Assembly: GCA_903905455.1 (NCBI GenBank)
Contig: CAIVGN010000224.1
Span: forward strand, 31,839-95,838
Direction: 5' to 3'
From: an uncultured Archangium sp.
Lineage (GTDB): Bacteria; Myxococcota; Myxococcia; Myxococcales; Myxococcaceae
Length of the DNA stretch: 64,000 nt
Shown: in pieces, positions 34,219 to 43,186 of the stretch
Numbering within the stretch: position 1 is the stretch's first letter
Layout: each line of letters opens with the position of its first letter
Notes under the pieces: model-generated
The model's input: only the letters and a program-made list of their open reading frames with translations
What the model was told of the DNA's origin: nothing
The model's database searches: none
Program-made: the position numbers and the translations under genes

Positions 34219-36939
34219 TCAATGCGCTTCGGCCCACGACCGACCCTGCCCCACGTCCACCACCAGGGGCACCTTCAGCGACGCCACCGTGGTCATCGCC
34301 TCTTTCGCCAGCGCGCCGAGTCGCGCCGCCTCGCCCTCGGGGCACTCGAACAGCAACTCGTCGTGCACCTGCAGCAACATGCGCCCCTCGAACTTCTCTT
34401 CCGGGAGCCGCCGGTCGAGCACCAGCATCGCACGCTTCACGATGTCGGCCGCGGTGCCCTGGATGGGCATGTTGATCGCCGCCCGCTCGGCGCCCATGGA
34501 GACCTGCCGGTTGCGCGAGACCAGGTCGGGCATGTAGCGCCGGCGCCCGAAGAGCGACTCGACGTAGCCCACGCGCCGGGCGGTGGCGATGGTGTCTTCG
34601 ACGTAGCGGTTGATGCCGGGGAAGCGCAGGAAGTAGCGGTCGATGATGGACTTCGACTCCTCGACGGGGATGTTGAGGCGCGTGGCCAGCCCGTGCGGCG
34701 AGAGGCCGTAGGCGATGCCGTAGTTCACCATCTTCGCCACGTTGCGCTGCTCGCGCGTGACCTCCTCGAGCTTCACCCCGAACACCTCGGCCGCGGTGCG
34801 GACGTGCACGTCGGCGGCCTCCTCGAAGGCGCGCACCAGGGCCTCGTCACCCGAGATGTGCGCGAGGATGCGCAACTCGACCTGGCTGTAGTCGGCCGAC
34901 ACCAGCACCCAGCCCGGGGGCGCGATGAACGCCCGGCGGATCTGCTTCCCCAGCTCGGTACGGATGGGGATGTTCTGCAGGTTGGGGTTGGTGGACGAGA
35001 GCCGCCCGGTGGCCGCCATCGCCTGGTTGAAGGTGGTGCGAATGCGCCCGTCGGCGGCGATCAGCGTGGGCAGCGTGTCGAGGTAGGTGCTCTTGAGCTT
35101 GGCGACGGTGCGGTACTCGATGATCGCCTGGGGCAGCGGGTGCTCCTCGGCGAGCTTCTCGAGCACCTCGTGATCGGTCGAGCTGCTGGTCTTGTTCTTC
35201 TTGAGCACCGGCAGCTTGAGCTCCTCGAAGAGCACCTGCGCGAGCTGCGCGGGCGAGCCCACGTTGAACTCGTGGCCGGCCAGCCGGTAGACCTCCTGGA
35301 GCATCTGCGTGACCGAGGCGTCGACGACGACGGAGATCTCCGCCAGCGCGCCGCGGTCGATGAGCACGCCGTGGCGCTCCATCTTCGCCAGCACCGGCAC
35401 CAGCGGGAGCTCGAGCTCGGTGGCCAACTTCGCGAGGCCCAGGCCCTCAGCCTCGGTCCACAGGTCGGTGACCAGGCGATCGACCGCGTCGGCCGAGGCC
35501 GCGAAGAGCATCGCCGCGCGCTCCTCGGGGATCTCGTGCAGCGCCGCGCGCCCCCGCCCCGACGGCCCCTCGGGCCAGGTGGGCAGCTCGGTGCGCAGCC
35601 GCTCGCGCGCGAGGTCGGACAGCGCGTGCTCCTTGCGCGAGGGGTTCAAGAGGTACGAGACGAGCTCCACGTCGGTGTGGAGTGTCACGCCCTCGATGCC
35701 CACGGAGTACAGCAGGTGCAGCAAGGCCTTGCCGTCGTCGGCCTCGAGCTGCAGCCCCGGCCGCTGGAGCACGGGACCCAGCACCGAGGCCACCAGCTCG
35801 CGGCCCAGCGCCGGCACCACGAGGTACGCGCAGGTCTCGGTCCCGCTCACCACGCCCAGCCCCTGCAGCGTGGCCGAGTGGGGCTCCCCCTCGTAGGCGG
35901 GCACCAGCGAGATGCGCGCCTCGGTGGCGAGCACCGCGCACAGCGCGCGCAAGGAGGCCTCGTCGCGCACCACGGTCGCCGCCTGGCGCAGCGGCGTGGC
36001 CGGCGCCGAGGGCATCTCCTGGATGAGGCGGTAGAACTCGAGCTCGGTGAAGAGCACCCGGGCCTCGGCCTGGCGCAGCTCGCGGCGGGCGAACTCGGTG
36101 GGCTGGCCCTCGAGATCGAGATCGTGGCGGAAGCTGACCAACTGGAGGGCGCGCTGGAGTTGCTCGAGGTTGGCCTTGAGCGCCTCGCGGATCTTCGGCT
36201 TCTGCACCTCGTCGAGGCGCGCCACGAGCCCCTCGATGCTGCCGAACTGGTTGAGGAGGTCGGACGCTGTCTTGGGGCCGATGCCCGGCACCTTGGGGAT
36301 GTTGTCGACAGCGTCGCCGATGAGCGCCTGGTAGTCGCGCATCTGCGAGGCCTTGATGCCGTACTTCTCGAGCGCGTCGGCCTCGGTGATCGGCTTGTCC
36401 TTCATCGGGTCGTAGATGTGCACGCCCGGCTGCAGCAACTGCAGGAAGTCCTTGTCGGAGGTGATGATCTCCACGTTGAAGTGCTCGGCGCGCGCGCGGT
36501 CGACCAGGGTGGCGATCACGTCGTCGGCTTCCCAGCCTGGCATCTCGACGATGGGCAACTGCAGCACGTCCGCAATCTGCCGAATCAGCCCGAACTGCTT
36601 GAGCAGGTCGTCGGGCGTCGCCTCCCGGTTGGCCTTGTAGTTGGGATCGATGGCGAGCCGGCCCTTGCGGCTGTCGCGGTCGAAGCACAGGGCGAGGTGG
36701 GTCGGCTTCCGCTCGCGCAGCAGCTTGAGCACCATGCGCGTGAAGCCCAGCACCGCGTTGGTGGGCAGGCCCTTGCTCGTCGTGAGCGGGGGCAGCGCGT
36801 GGTACGCGCGGAAGATCAGGCCCGACGCGTCGATCAGCGTGAGCGTGGGAGGGCCCGCGGGCACCTCGGGAGCTGCGACGGGCGCAGGCGCGACGACGGC
36901 CGCCTGCGTGAAACCGAACAAGTCACCCTGCGTGGCCAT
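34219..36939 (-). CDS. polA: DNA polymerase I
   Basis: The 906-residue protein has an intact 5'-3' exonuclease domain (FDRDSRKGR, GWEADDVIATL, SDKDFLQL, IGDAVDNIPKVPGIG), a central domain and a polymerase domain with motif A VSADYSQVELRILAHISGD, motif B RRNVAKMVNYGIAYG-like (here REQRNVAKMVNYGIAYG) and motif C QVHDEL. In the central domain the Exo I DTE, Exo II NLKYD and neighbouring residues are not found (EARISLVPAYEGE and GKALLHLLYS instead), so 3'-5' proofreading is probably absent. The ATG at 36939 is preferred over a TTG at 36960. Located between the histidine kinase and the FHA gene on the same strand. Confidence 0.95.
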   Translation of the reverse strand: MATQGDLFGFTQAAVVAPAPVAAPEVPAGPPTLTLIDASGLIFRAYHALPPLTTSKGLPTNAVLGFTRMVLKLLRERKPTHLALCFDRDSRKGRLAIDPNYKANREATPDDLLKQFGLIRQIADVLQLPIVEMPGWEADDVIATLVDRARAEHFNVEIITSDKDFLQLLQPGVHIYDPMKDKPITEADALEKYGIKASQMRDYQALIGDAVDNIPKVPGIGPKTASDLLNQFGSIEGLVARLDEVQKPKIREALKANLEQLQRALQLVSFRHDLDLEGQPTEFARRELRQAEARVLFTELEFYRLIQEMPSAPATPLRQAATVVRDEASLRALCAVLATEARISLVPAYEGEPHSATLQGLGVVSGTETCAYLVVPALGRELVASVLGPVLQRPGLQLEADDGKALLHLLYSVGIEGVTLHTDVELVSYLLNPSRKEHALSDLARERLRTELPTWPEGPSGRGRAALHEIPEERAAMLFAASADAVDRLVTDLWTEAEGLGLAKLATELELPLVPVLAKMERHGVLIDRGALAEISVVVDASVTQMLQEVYRLAGHEFNVGSPAQLAQVLFEELKLPVLKKNKTSSSTDHEVLEKLAEEHPLPQAIIEYRTVAKLKSTYLDTLPTLIAADGRIRTTFNQAMAATGRLSSTNPNLQNIPIRTELGKQIRRAFIAPPGWVLVSADYSQVELRILAHISGDEALVRAFEEAADVHVRTAAEVFGVKLEEVTREQRNVAKMVNYGIAYGLSPHGLATRLNIPVEESKSIIDRYFLRFPGINRYVEDTIATARRVGYVESLFGRRRYMPDLVSRNRQVSMGAERAAINMPIQGTAADIVKRAMLVLDRRLPEEKFEGRMLLQVHDELLFECPEGEAARLGALAKEAMTTVASLKVPLVVDVGQGRSWAEAH

Positions 36940-36966
36940 GGCCCCGGAGGTAGCAGGCAACCCCCG

Positions 36967-39303
36967 TCAGTTGCACTCATCTTCAGCCATCGAGGCGGTG
37001 ATCTTCTCCTTGAAGCCGTCGCCGTCGACCGCGAAGTCGAGGGCGGCCTTGAGCTGCTCGCAGGTCTCGGCGCGATCGAAGGCATCCGACGCCTTGCGGG
37101 TGCACACGTTGGTCAGCGCCTTGAGGAGGTCGATGTTGCTGCGTGAGAAGTTGCTGCCGAGCTTCCACAGGCGGCACGCGGCCCGGAAGTCCTTGCGGTC
37201 GGCCAGCGCCTTGCCCTTCTCGTAACAGGTCGAGCTCATGGTCTCGACGATGTTGCGGCGAACGAAGGAGGTGCGCTTGTCGAGCTCCCGCTTCCGCTCG
37301 TCGCCCACCAGCTTGCCGGCGCGGTCGCCGAGCACCAGCTTCTCGTCCACCTGGAGCGCCCGCAAGAACACGGCCTCGGCCTTCTCCGGGCGATCGTTGG
37401 TGATCTCCGAAGTGCCGTTCTCGTAGAGGTTGATGGCGTTGTTGATGTCCAGCAGCAGCGCCTTGGCCGACTCGTGCAGCTGGGCCTTGGCCATGTTCTC
37501 GCCGATCTTCTGCAGCGGCAACGAGACGTCGGCGAAGCGGCCCTCGAAGTACAGCACCAGGGCGCGGCCCATCTCGGGCTCCGGGTAGCGCTTGGCGAGT
37601 TCGTCCTTCGCCAGCTTGCCCGGGTCGGGCGGCGGCGGCGGCGGACGGAACGCGGCGATCTCCGGGCACATCCACATCGGCTCGCCGGGCTTCATCTTCT
37701 CGCGGGCCTTGAGGAAGTTGATGTACAGCACGTCGCTGGGGCGCCAGTCGGTCTTGGGGTTGATCGGGCCGTCGAGCTTCATCTTGGTGAGCGCCGGCGG
37801 GTAGAGGTCCTTGGGGTCCATCGACTGGCAGGCGAGCCGCGAGTACAGCTCGCACTTCTTGTAGGCGAGGTCCCACTTGGCGGCCGTCGCGTAGGCCTTG
37901 CAGTCGGCGCCGGCGCGCTTCTTCACTTCGCCCACCGTCTCCTTGGCGGCCGAGAGCGTGCGCAGGAGGTAGCTCTCACAGTCCTTCCCGACCTTGGTGT
38001 ACGAGTCGAGCGCGTCTTCGAGCTTGCCGCCGGCGATGTATTCCTTGGCGCGGTTGACGTTCTCTTCGCAGACCTTGAGCACCGAGATGCGCTTGATGAG
38101 GGTGTTGGCCTCGGCGTGAATCGGTTCGAGCTCGATGACCTTGTTGCAGGCCTGCTCGGCGCGCGCCCACTCGGGGTTCCCGTGCTCGGAGCTGGAGTAG
38201 GTGCGGCACTCGGCGAGGTACTCTTCGATCATCTCGGCCGGGTCGCGCTCGATCACCGGCCGCTTGTTCTTCCCGCCCCCGCTGCCGCCGATGGGCGTCG
38301 AGCCGTTGTCGATGTCCGGCGGGGTGATGAACGCCTTGACCAGCACCGCCACGAAGAGGAGCCCGAGGACCGAGGCGGCAATGAGCACCATGCGCTTCTT
38401 CCTGGGCTCCATCGCCGGGCCGTGCGACTCGGAGGTCGAGCCGTCGAGGCTGTCGGCCGGCGCGCCGCGCACCGGGCGGCTGGGCCGCACGGGGGGGGCA
38501 TCGGCGCCGCGCCGCGAAACCGGCGCGCGGGAGGCGGACACCCCGCCCGTCTCGAACATCAGCTCGACCACGCCGAACTGGATGATGTCGCCGGCGGACA
38601 AGATGGTGTCGTCGCTGATCGGCGCACCGTTGACGGTGGTGCCGTTGGCGCTCTCGAGGTCTTTGACCGTGACCTCGCGGCCGGAGACGATCACCTCGGC
38701 GTGACGGCGGCTGACTGAATCGTCATCGACCTGGATGTCGACCCCGGCCACCCGGCCCACGGTCATGGTGCCGGTCAGCGTGAAGGTCTTGCCGGTGACC
38801 GCGCCGGTCAGCCCGCGCAGTTGGGGCCCGGAGGCGCGCTGCGGGCCAGGGCGCTTGGCGAGGCCGCCGGCGCCAGGGCCAGGGCCCTTGACCGCCTGCA
38901 GCACGCGCGTCGAGCGGGGCCCTGCGGGCTTCACGGCCTGCCCCTTGGCCGCGGTCGGTTCTCGCGAGGGCTTCGCGGTGGCCTTGTTCGCCTTGGGCAG
39001 GGGCTTGGAGCCCAACTTGAGCAGGATCTCGTAGTCGCCGATGACGACCTGGCTCTTGTTCGAGAGCTTGGTGGGCCCCTCGATCTTCGCGCCGTCGACC
39101 CAGGTGCCGTTGGCGGACCCGGCGTCTTCGACCATGAAGGCTTCGCCGTCGACGAAGAAGCGGGCGTGCTTCCGGCTCACGCCCCCCTCCGAGAGGATGA
39201 GGTCGTTGCCTTCGGCGCGGCCGATCGTGAGCTGCTCGGCGACGTCCTGCTCCTGCTGGCTTCCGTCGGGGTTCTTGATGACGAGCGTCGGCACGAAACT
39301 CAC
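36967..39303 (-). CDS. Two-FHA membrane protein with TPR-like periplasmic part
   Basis: The 778-residue protein carries two forkhead-associated (phosphothreonine-binding) domains in tandem: about 23-96 (IGRAEGNDLIL, GVSRKHA, SANGTWVDG) and 178-250 (VGRVAGVDIQV, SVSRRHAEV, SANGTTVNG). A single membrane helix at 304-325 (LIAASVLGLLFVAVLVKAF) follows, and the C-terminal 450 residues are helical and Cys-containing with TPR-like features. So FHA domains face the cytosol. GTG 39303 overlaps the TGA of FHA-cpaF (GTGA), with an upstream GAGGA inside that gene as ribosome site. It likely anchors or regulates the neighbouring secretion ATPase. Confidence 0.88.
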   Translation of the reverse strand: MSFVPTLVIKNPDGSQQEQDVAEQLTIGRAEGNDLILSEGGVSRKHARFFVDGEAFMVEDAGSANGTWVDGAKIEGPTKLSNKSQVVIGDYEILLKLGSKPLPKANKATAKPSREPTAAKGQAVKPAGPRSTRVLQAVKGPGPGAGGLAKRPGPQRASGPQLRGLTGAVTGKTFTLTGTMTVGRVAGVDIQVDDDSVSRRHAEVIVSGREVTVKDLESANGTTVNGAPISDDTILSAGDIIQFGVVELMFETGGVSASRAPVSRRGADAPPVRPSRPVRGAPADSLDGSTSESHGPAMEPRKKRMVLIAASVLGLLFVAVLVKAFITPPDIDNGSTPIGGSGGGKNKRPVIERDPAEMIEEYLAECRTYSSSEHGNPEWARAEQACNKVIELEPIHAEANTLIKRISVLKVCEENVNRAKEYIAGGKLEDALDSYTKVGKDCESYLLRTLSAAKETVGEVKKRAGADCKAYATAAKWDLAYKKCELYSRLACQSMDPKDLYPPALTKMKLDGPINPKTDWRPSDVLYINFLKAREKMKPGEPMWMCPEIAAFRPPPPPPDPGKLAKDELAKRYPEPEMGRALVLYFEGRFADVSLPLQKIGENMAKAQLHESAKALLLDINNAINLYENGTSEITNDRPEKAEAVFLRALQVDEKLVLGDRAGKLVGDERKRELDKRTSFVRRNIVETMSSTCYEKGKALADRKDFRAACRLWKLGSNFSRSNIDLLKALTNVCTRKASDAFDRAETCEQLKAALDFAVDGDGFKEKITASMAEDECN

Positions 39304-41081
39304 TCCTCGCGGAAGATGCCCATGTTCACCGGGATGCCGCGCCGTTGGAGGTCATCGTAGAAGCGCGGCACGAAGCCCGTGGCCACGTAACGCCCCCTGA
39401 CTTTCCCGTCCTCGGTGAAGCCTTCCTGCTTGAAATAGAAGATGTCCTGCATGGTGACGATGTCGACTTCCATGCCCGACACTTCAGAAATGTAGGTCAC
39501 GCGCCGGCTGCCATCGCTGAAGCGCGTCTGCTGGACGATCATGTGCACGGCCGAGGCGATCTGCTCGCGGATGGCCTTCACCGGCAGGTCCATGCCGGCC
39601 ATGAGCACCATGGTCTCGAGGCGGGCCAGCGCGTCACGGGGGGTGTTGGCGTGCAGCGTGGTGAGCGAGCCGTCGTGGCCCGTGTTCATCGCCTGGAGCA
39701 TGTCGAGGGCCTCACCCGCACGACACTCGCCGACGATGATCCGGTCCGGGCGCATGCGCAGGCAGTTCTTCACCAGGTCGCGAATGGTGATCGCGCCCTT
39801 GCCTTCGAGGTTGGGCGGGCGCGACTCGAGCTGCACCCAGTGGTCCTGGGTGAGGTTCAGCTCGGCGGCGTCTTCGACGGTCACGATGCGCTCGTCGTCC
39901 TGGATGAAGGAACTGATGACGTTGAGCAGGGTGGTCTTGCCGGAGCCCGTGCCGCCCGAGATGACCATGTTCTTGTGGGCCTTGACCACCATCTCGAGAA
40001 ACTCGGCCATCTGCGGCGTCATCGACTTGTACTTGATGAGATCGCTGACCTGCAGCTTGTCGCGCTTGAACTTGCGGATGGTGATGCACGGCCCCTTGAG
40101 CGCGAGGGGCGGGATGATGGCGTTGACGCGGGAGCCGTCCTTGAGGCGGGCGTCGACCAGGGGGCTCGACTCGTCGATGCGGCGGCCGATGGGGGCCACG
40201 ATGCGCTCGATGACGCCCAGCACCGCCTGGTTCGACGAGAAGATCTTCTCGGAGAGGCGAATCTTGCCCTTCTTCTCGATGTAGATCTGGTTCGCGTGGT
40301 TCACCATGATCTCGCTGATGTCGTCATCAGCGAGGAACGCCTCGAGCGGCCCGAGCCCGAGCGCCTCGTTGAGGACGTCGGTGAGCAGCATGTCGCGGTC
40401 GACGTCCTCGGGGATCTCGTTGTCCCCTTCCATCTGCGCGAGGATGTCCTGGATGGCCTTCTCGGTGCGGCGCCACAGCTCTTCGTCGCCGAGGCGATCC
40501 ATGTCGAGGCGGCGCAGGTCGAGGTACTCGATGAGCCGGTCGTGGATGTCCTTCTGCAGGTGCGCGTAGGCCTCGATGCGCGGGTCGACGTGCTTGTCGC
40601 GGCGGCGCAGCGCGTTGGCCAGCGACGCGGGCATGTTCTTCATGTCCTCGGCGGGCGCCTCTTCTTCCTGGGGCTGCTCTTCTTCGTATTCCTCTTCCGC
40701 GCCCTCTTCGGCCTGCTCCTCTTCGTATTCCTCGTCCTGCTGCTCGGAGTCGTCGAAGCCCTCGTCGGCCGCGCTGTTGTCGTAGTCCTCCGGCGGCGCG
40801 TCGACGTTGATGATGTAGTCGCCGACGTAGATCTTGTCCGAGGGCCGCACCACCAGCGGGCCGGCGATCTTCTTGCCGTTGACGAAGGTCCCGTTGGTCG
40901 ATTTGAGATCGACGACGATGTATTTCCCGTCCTTGAGGACGATCTTCGAGTGGTACTTCGAGACGTTGCCCTTGTTCAGGACGATGTCGTTGCCCGCAAG
41001 ACGGCCGATGGTGACTTCTTCCTTCTCGAAGAGCAGCTCACGGCTGTCTCCGCCCTTCTCGGCCAGGGTGATGAGAAACAT
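39300..41081 (-). CDS. cpaF: FHA domain fused to CpaF/TadA-type secretion ATPase
   Basis: The 593-residue protein starts with an FHA domain (about 20-90: IGRLAGNDIVL, NVSKYHSKI, STNGTFVNG), then a very acidic Glu-rich linker (about 105-155), then a CpaF-type ATPase with EIMVNHANQIYIE, Walker A GGTGSGKTT near 375-383, an Asp box, GECRAGEALDMLQAMNTGH and HANTPRDALARLE. CpaF powers Tad/Flp pilus assembly. The fusion would let phospho-Thr signalling recruit or control the motor. The ATG at 41081 lies beyond a terminator that separates it from the secretin gene upstream. Confidence 0.93.
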   Translation of the reverse strand: MFLITLAEKGGDSRELLFEKEEVTIGRLAGNDIVLNKGNVSKYHSKIVLKDGKYIVVDLKSTNGTFVNGKKIAGPLVVRPSDKIYVGDYIINVDAPPEDYDNSAADEGFDDSEQQDEEYEEEQAEEGAEEEYEEEQPQEEEAPAEDMKNMPASLANALRRRDKHVDPRIEAYAHLQKDIHDRLIEYLDLRRLDMDRLGDEELWRRTEKAIQDILAQMEGDNEIPEDVDRDMLLTDVLNEALGLGPLEAFLADDDISEIMVNHANQIYIEKKGKIRLSEKIFSSNQAVLGVIERIVAPIGRRIDESSPLVDARLKDGSRVNAIIPPLALKGPCITIRKFKRDKLQVSDLIKYKSMTPQMAEFLEMVVKAHKNMVISGGTGSGKTTLLNVISSFIQDDERIVTVEDAAELNLTQDHWVQLESRPPNLEGKGAITIRDLVKNCLRMRPDRIIVGECRAGEALDMLQAMNTGHDGSLTTLHANTPRDALARLETMVLMAGMDLPVKAIREQIASAVHMIVQQTRFSDGSRRVTYISEVSGMEVDIVTMQDIFYFKQEGFTEDGKVRGRYVATGFVPRFYDDLQRRGIPVNMGIFREE

Positions 41082-41125
41082 GGGCCGAAGACTACCACGG
41101 CACGGCAACCCCATGAGTTGAGAAC

Positions 41126-41166
41126 GAAAAACCCCGCGGCCGGTCCAGTTGACCGAGCCGCGGGGT
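41126..41166 (-). terminator. Rho-independent terminator after secretin gene
   Basis: On the minus strand a perfect 10-bp GC stem (ACCCCGCGGC pairs with GCCGCGGGGT; arms 41157-41166 and 41131-41140) with an inner GGTC/GACC stem is followed by five T. It ends the cpaA-cpaC transcript 27 nt after the secretin stop and before the FHA-cpaF start at 41081. Confidence 0.88.
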
Positions 41167-41193
41167 CGCACTCGCGACGACGTGTAGGTGGGG

Positions 41194-42651
41194 TCAGTCG
41201 AAGATGCCGAACGTGACCTCGCCGCGGGCCTGCTTATAGCGGCTCTTCACGTCGTCGATGATGGTGCGGATCTTGTCGGAGTCGGGGTTCACGATGCGCG
41301 GGGTGACGAAGATCACCAGCTCGCGCTTGGTGGAGTCGAAGCCGCGGTTCTTGAACAGCTCGCCGATGATCGGGATGTGACCCAGGCCCGGGAGCTTGGA
41401 GACGGACTTCTGCTCGTCGTGGGCGAAGACACCGGACAGCACGATGGTCTCGCCGTGGCGCACGGTGACGTTGGTCTTCACCTTGCGGCTGCGGAAGCCG
41501 GGCACCGAGGCGCCACCACCGACGGCCACGGACACCGAGGTGTCGACCTCCGAGACCTCGGCCTCGATCTCCGTCTGGATGTTGCCGCTGCGGTCGGCCG
41601 TGGGGCGGATCTTGAGGATCACGCCGTAGGGCTTGAACTCGACGGTGAACTGGTTGTTGGTGATGAGGGGGATGGGGATCTCGCCGCCGGCGAGGAACTC
41701 GGCCTTTTCACCGCTGGCGCACACCAGCTTGGGCTGCGCGAGCAGGCGGCCGTAGCCGTCGTTCTGCTGGAAGCCCACGTTGAACTGCGAGCGACCGGTG
41801 AAGGGCACGCTCAGGTCACCCTGGGCGAAGTTGCCGGGGAAGAGCTCCTTGGCGATGTTCACCGAGGCCTGCGCGGTGCCGGTGATGTCCGTGGGGTAGC
41901 GAATGCCGTAGCGGTCCGTGGAGTTGCGCCGGATCTCGACGAACTGAACCTCGCTCAGGATCATGCGCTTGATGCCGACCACCAGGAGGTTCTCGACCTT
42001 CTCGCCGATGGCCTTGGTGATGAGCTCGGCCTTCTGCAGGTCTTGCTGGGACTCGACCGAGCCCTCGAGGAAGATGGTCGAGCCGACCACGTTGGCCTGC
42101 ACGTTCTTCAGGCCGGCCTTCTGGAAGGCGGCGTTGAGGTTCTGGGCGACCAGCTTCTTCGCGTTGGGGGCGATCTTCACGAAGCTCTTCACGTTGCCGT
42201 AGAGCCCCACGACCTGGTCGATGCGATCGGCGTCGGCCTGGGTGTACGCCTGGCCGTCGAGGTAGATGCGATCACCGACCATGCGCACGTTGACGCCTTC
42301 GATCTCACCCAGGAGCTTCTTGATCTCCGAGATGATCTCGTTGGGGTCCTGCTTGCGCACCGAGATGAGGTAGCTGACGCGCTGGCCGGAGGTCTTCCAG
42401 ACGAGCAGCGTCGTCTTGCCTTCGGCCGAGCCGATGATGAGCAACTGGTTGTTGCCGATCGTCCGCACGTCGGCCACGGCAGCATCACCGACGGCGACGC
42501 GCTGAATGCCCGGCACGGTCAGCACCTTCTGGGTGCCCACGCCGAGCGCGATGTTGCCGCCCTCCTGCGCGAGCGCCGGAAGCGCCGACATGACCGCGAA
42601 CATCACCGCACTGCGAACCAGACCCGAGCGCATCGGCCCCATCTCGCGCAT
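41194..42651 (-). CDS. cpaC: Tad/type II-III secretin (CpaC/RcpA-like)
   Basis: The 485-residue protein has a signal peptide (about 1-29, ending ALAQ), an N-terminal pilus-assembly domain (LTVPGIQRVAVGDAAVADVR, NNQLLIIG), a BON-like domain (FLEGSVESQQDLQKAE) and a secretin domain from about 300 (LLAQPKLVCASGEKAEFLAGG, SRKVKTNVTVRHGET, LPGLGHIPIIGELF, ELVIFVTPRI). It forms the outer-membrane pore through which the Flp/Tad pilus or a related secretion system passes. GAGGGGAG six nt before the ATG at 42651 supports the start. It follows cpaA by 12 nt and ends at a terminator. Confidence 0.93.
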   Translation of the reverse strand: MREMGPMRSGLVRSAVMFAVMSALPALAQEGGNIALGVGTQKVLTVPGIQRVAVGDAAVADVRTIGNNQLLIIGSAEGKTTLLVWKTSGQRVSYLISVRKQDPNEIISEIKKLLGEIEGVNVRMVGDRIYLDGQAYTQADADRIDQVVGLYGNVKSFVKIAPNAKKLVAQNLNAAFQKAGLKNVQANVVGSTIFLEGSVESQQDLQKAELITKAIGEKVENLLVVGIKRMILSEVQFVEIRRNSTDRYGIRYPTDITGTAQASVNIAKELFPGNFAQGDLSVPFTGRSQFNVGFQQNDGYGRLLAQPKLVCASGEKAEFLAGGEIPIPLITNNQFTVEFKPYGVILKIRPTADRSGNIQTEIEAEVSEVDTSVSVAVGGGASVPGFRSRKVKTNVTVRHGETIVLSGVFAHDEQKSVSKLPGLGHIPIIGELFKNRGFDSTKRELVIFVTPRIVNPDSDKIRTIIDDVKSRYKQARGEVTFGIFD

Positions 42652-42663
42652 CGAAAACTCCCC

Positions 42664-43173
42664 TCAGAAAGCGTTTCCGTCCCACCACATCGCTCCGAGA
42701 CTGCCGAGCGCGATGGCTACACCGTATGGAATGTGTCTTTTCGAAAGCTCGGCCGACCGGTCCTGCGCCAGCACGCCGCGCACCGTATCAGACAGATCGC
42801 CTCGCCAGATCAAAGAGACGACGGCCTGAAAAGCGCCGGCCACGCTGGTGAAGAGCACGGCGGTCAGCGTCGAGGGCACCCCGAGCACCGCTCCCATCAC
42901 CGCGGCGAGCTTCACGTCACCCCAGCCCAGGCCCTTCTTCCCCAGCGCGAAGGCCCCGAACCAGCCCGCCGCGCCCAGCAGGCCCAGCAGCCCGGACACG
43001 AGGCCGGTGGAGACATCGCCCACGCCGGCGAACCACGCGCGCAGCCCGAGGGCCGCGGCCATCGCCGGGTACGTGAGGAGATCGGGGATGCGCCGATTCT
43101 TGACGTCGGTCACCAGCGCGACGGCGAGCGTCGCGACCAGGAGGCCGAAGAGCAGCGGCTTGAGGGGCGGCAA
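42664..43173 (-). CDS. cpaA: Prepilin peptidase (CpaA/TadV-like)
   Basis: The 169-residue membrane protein has the catalytic Asp pair of type IV prepilin peptidases: TDVKNRRIP near residue 22 and GWGDVKL near 84, with hydrophobic helices between. The N-terminal methylase-type Cys domain found in PilD is missing, as in short CpaA/TadV forms. It should cleave Flp prepilins in the inner membrane. No pilin gene is in the window. The gene lies between the RHH-FHA gene (13 nt) and the secretin gene (12 nt). Confidence 0.9.
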   Translation of the reverse strand: MPPLKPLLFGLLVATLAVALVTDVKNRRIPDLLTYPAMAAALGLRAWFAGVGDVSTGLVSGLLGLLGAAGWFGAFALGKKGLGWGDVKLAAVMGAVLGVPSTLTAVLFTSVAGAFQAVVSLIWRGDLSDTVRGVLAQDRSAELSKRHIPYGVAIALGSLGAMWWDGNAF

Positions 43174-43186
43174 CCGGGAGAACCGC

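Noticed and set aside
34222..37146. 974-codon open frame on the plus strand
   Set aside because: Antisense to polA, with low-complexity Leu/Gly/His/Arg/Asp-rich translation and no domain; typical of GC-rich shadow frames.
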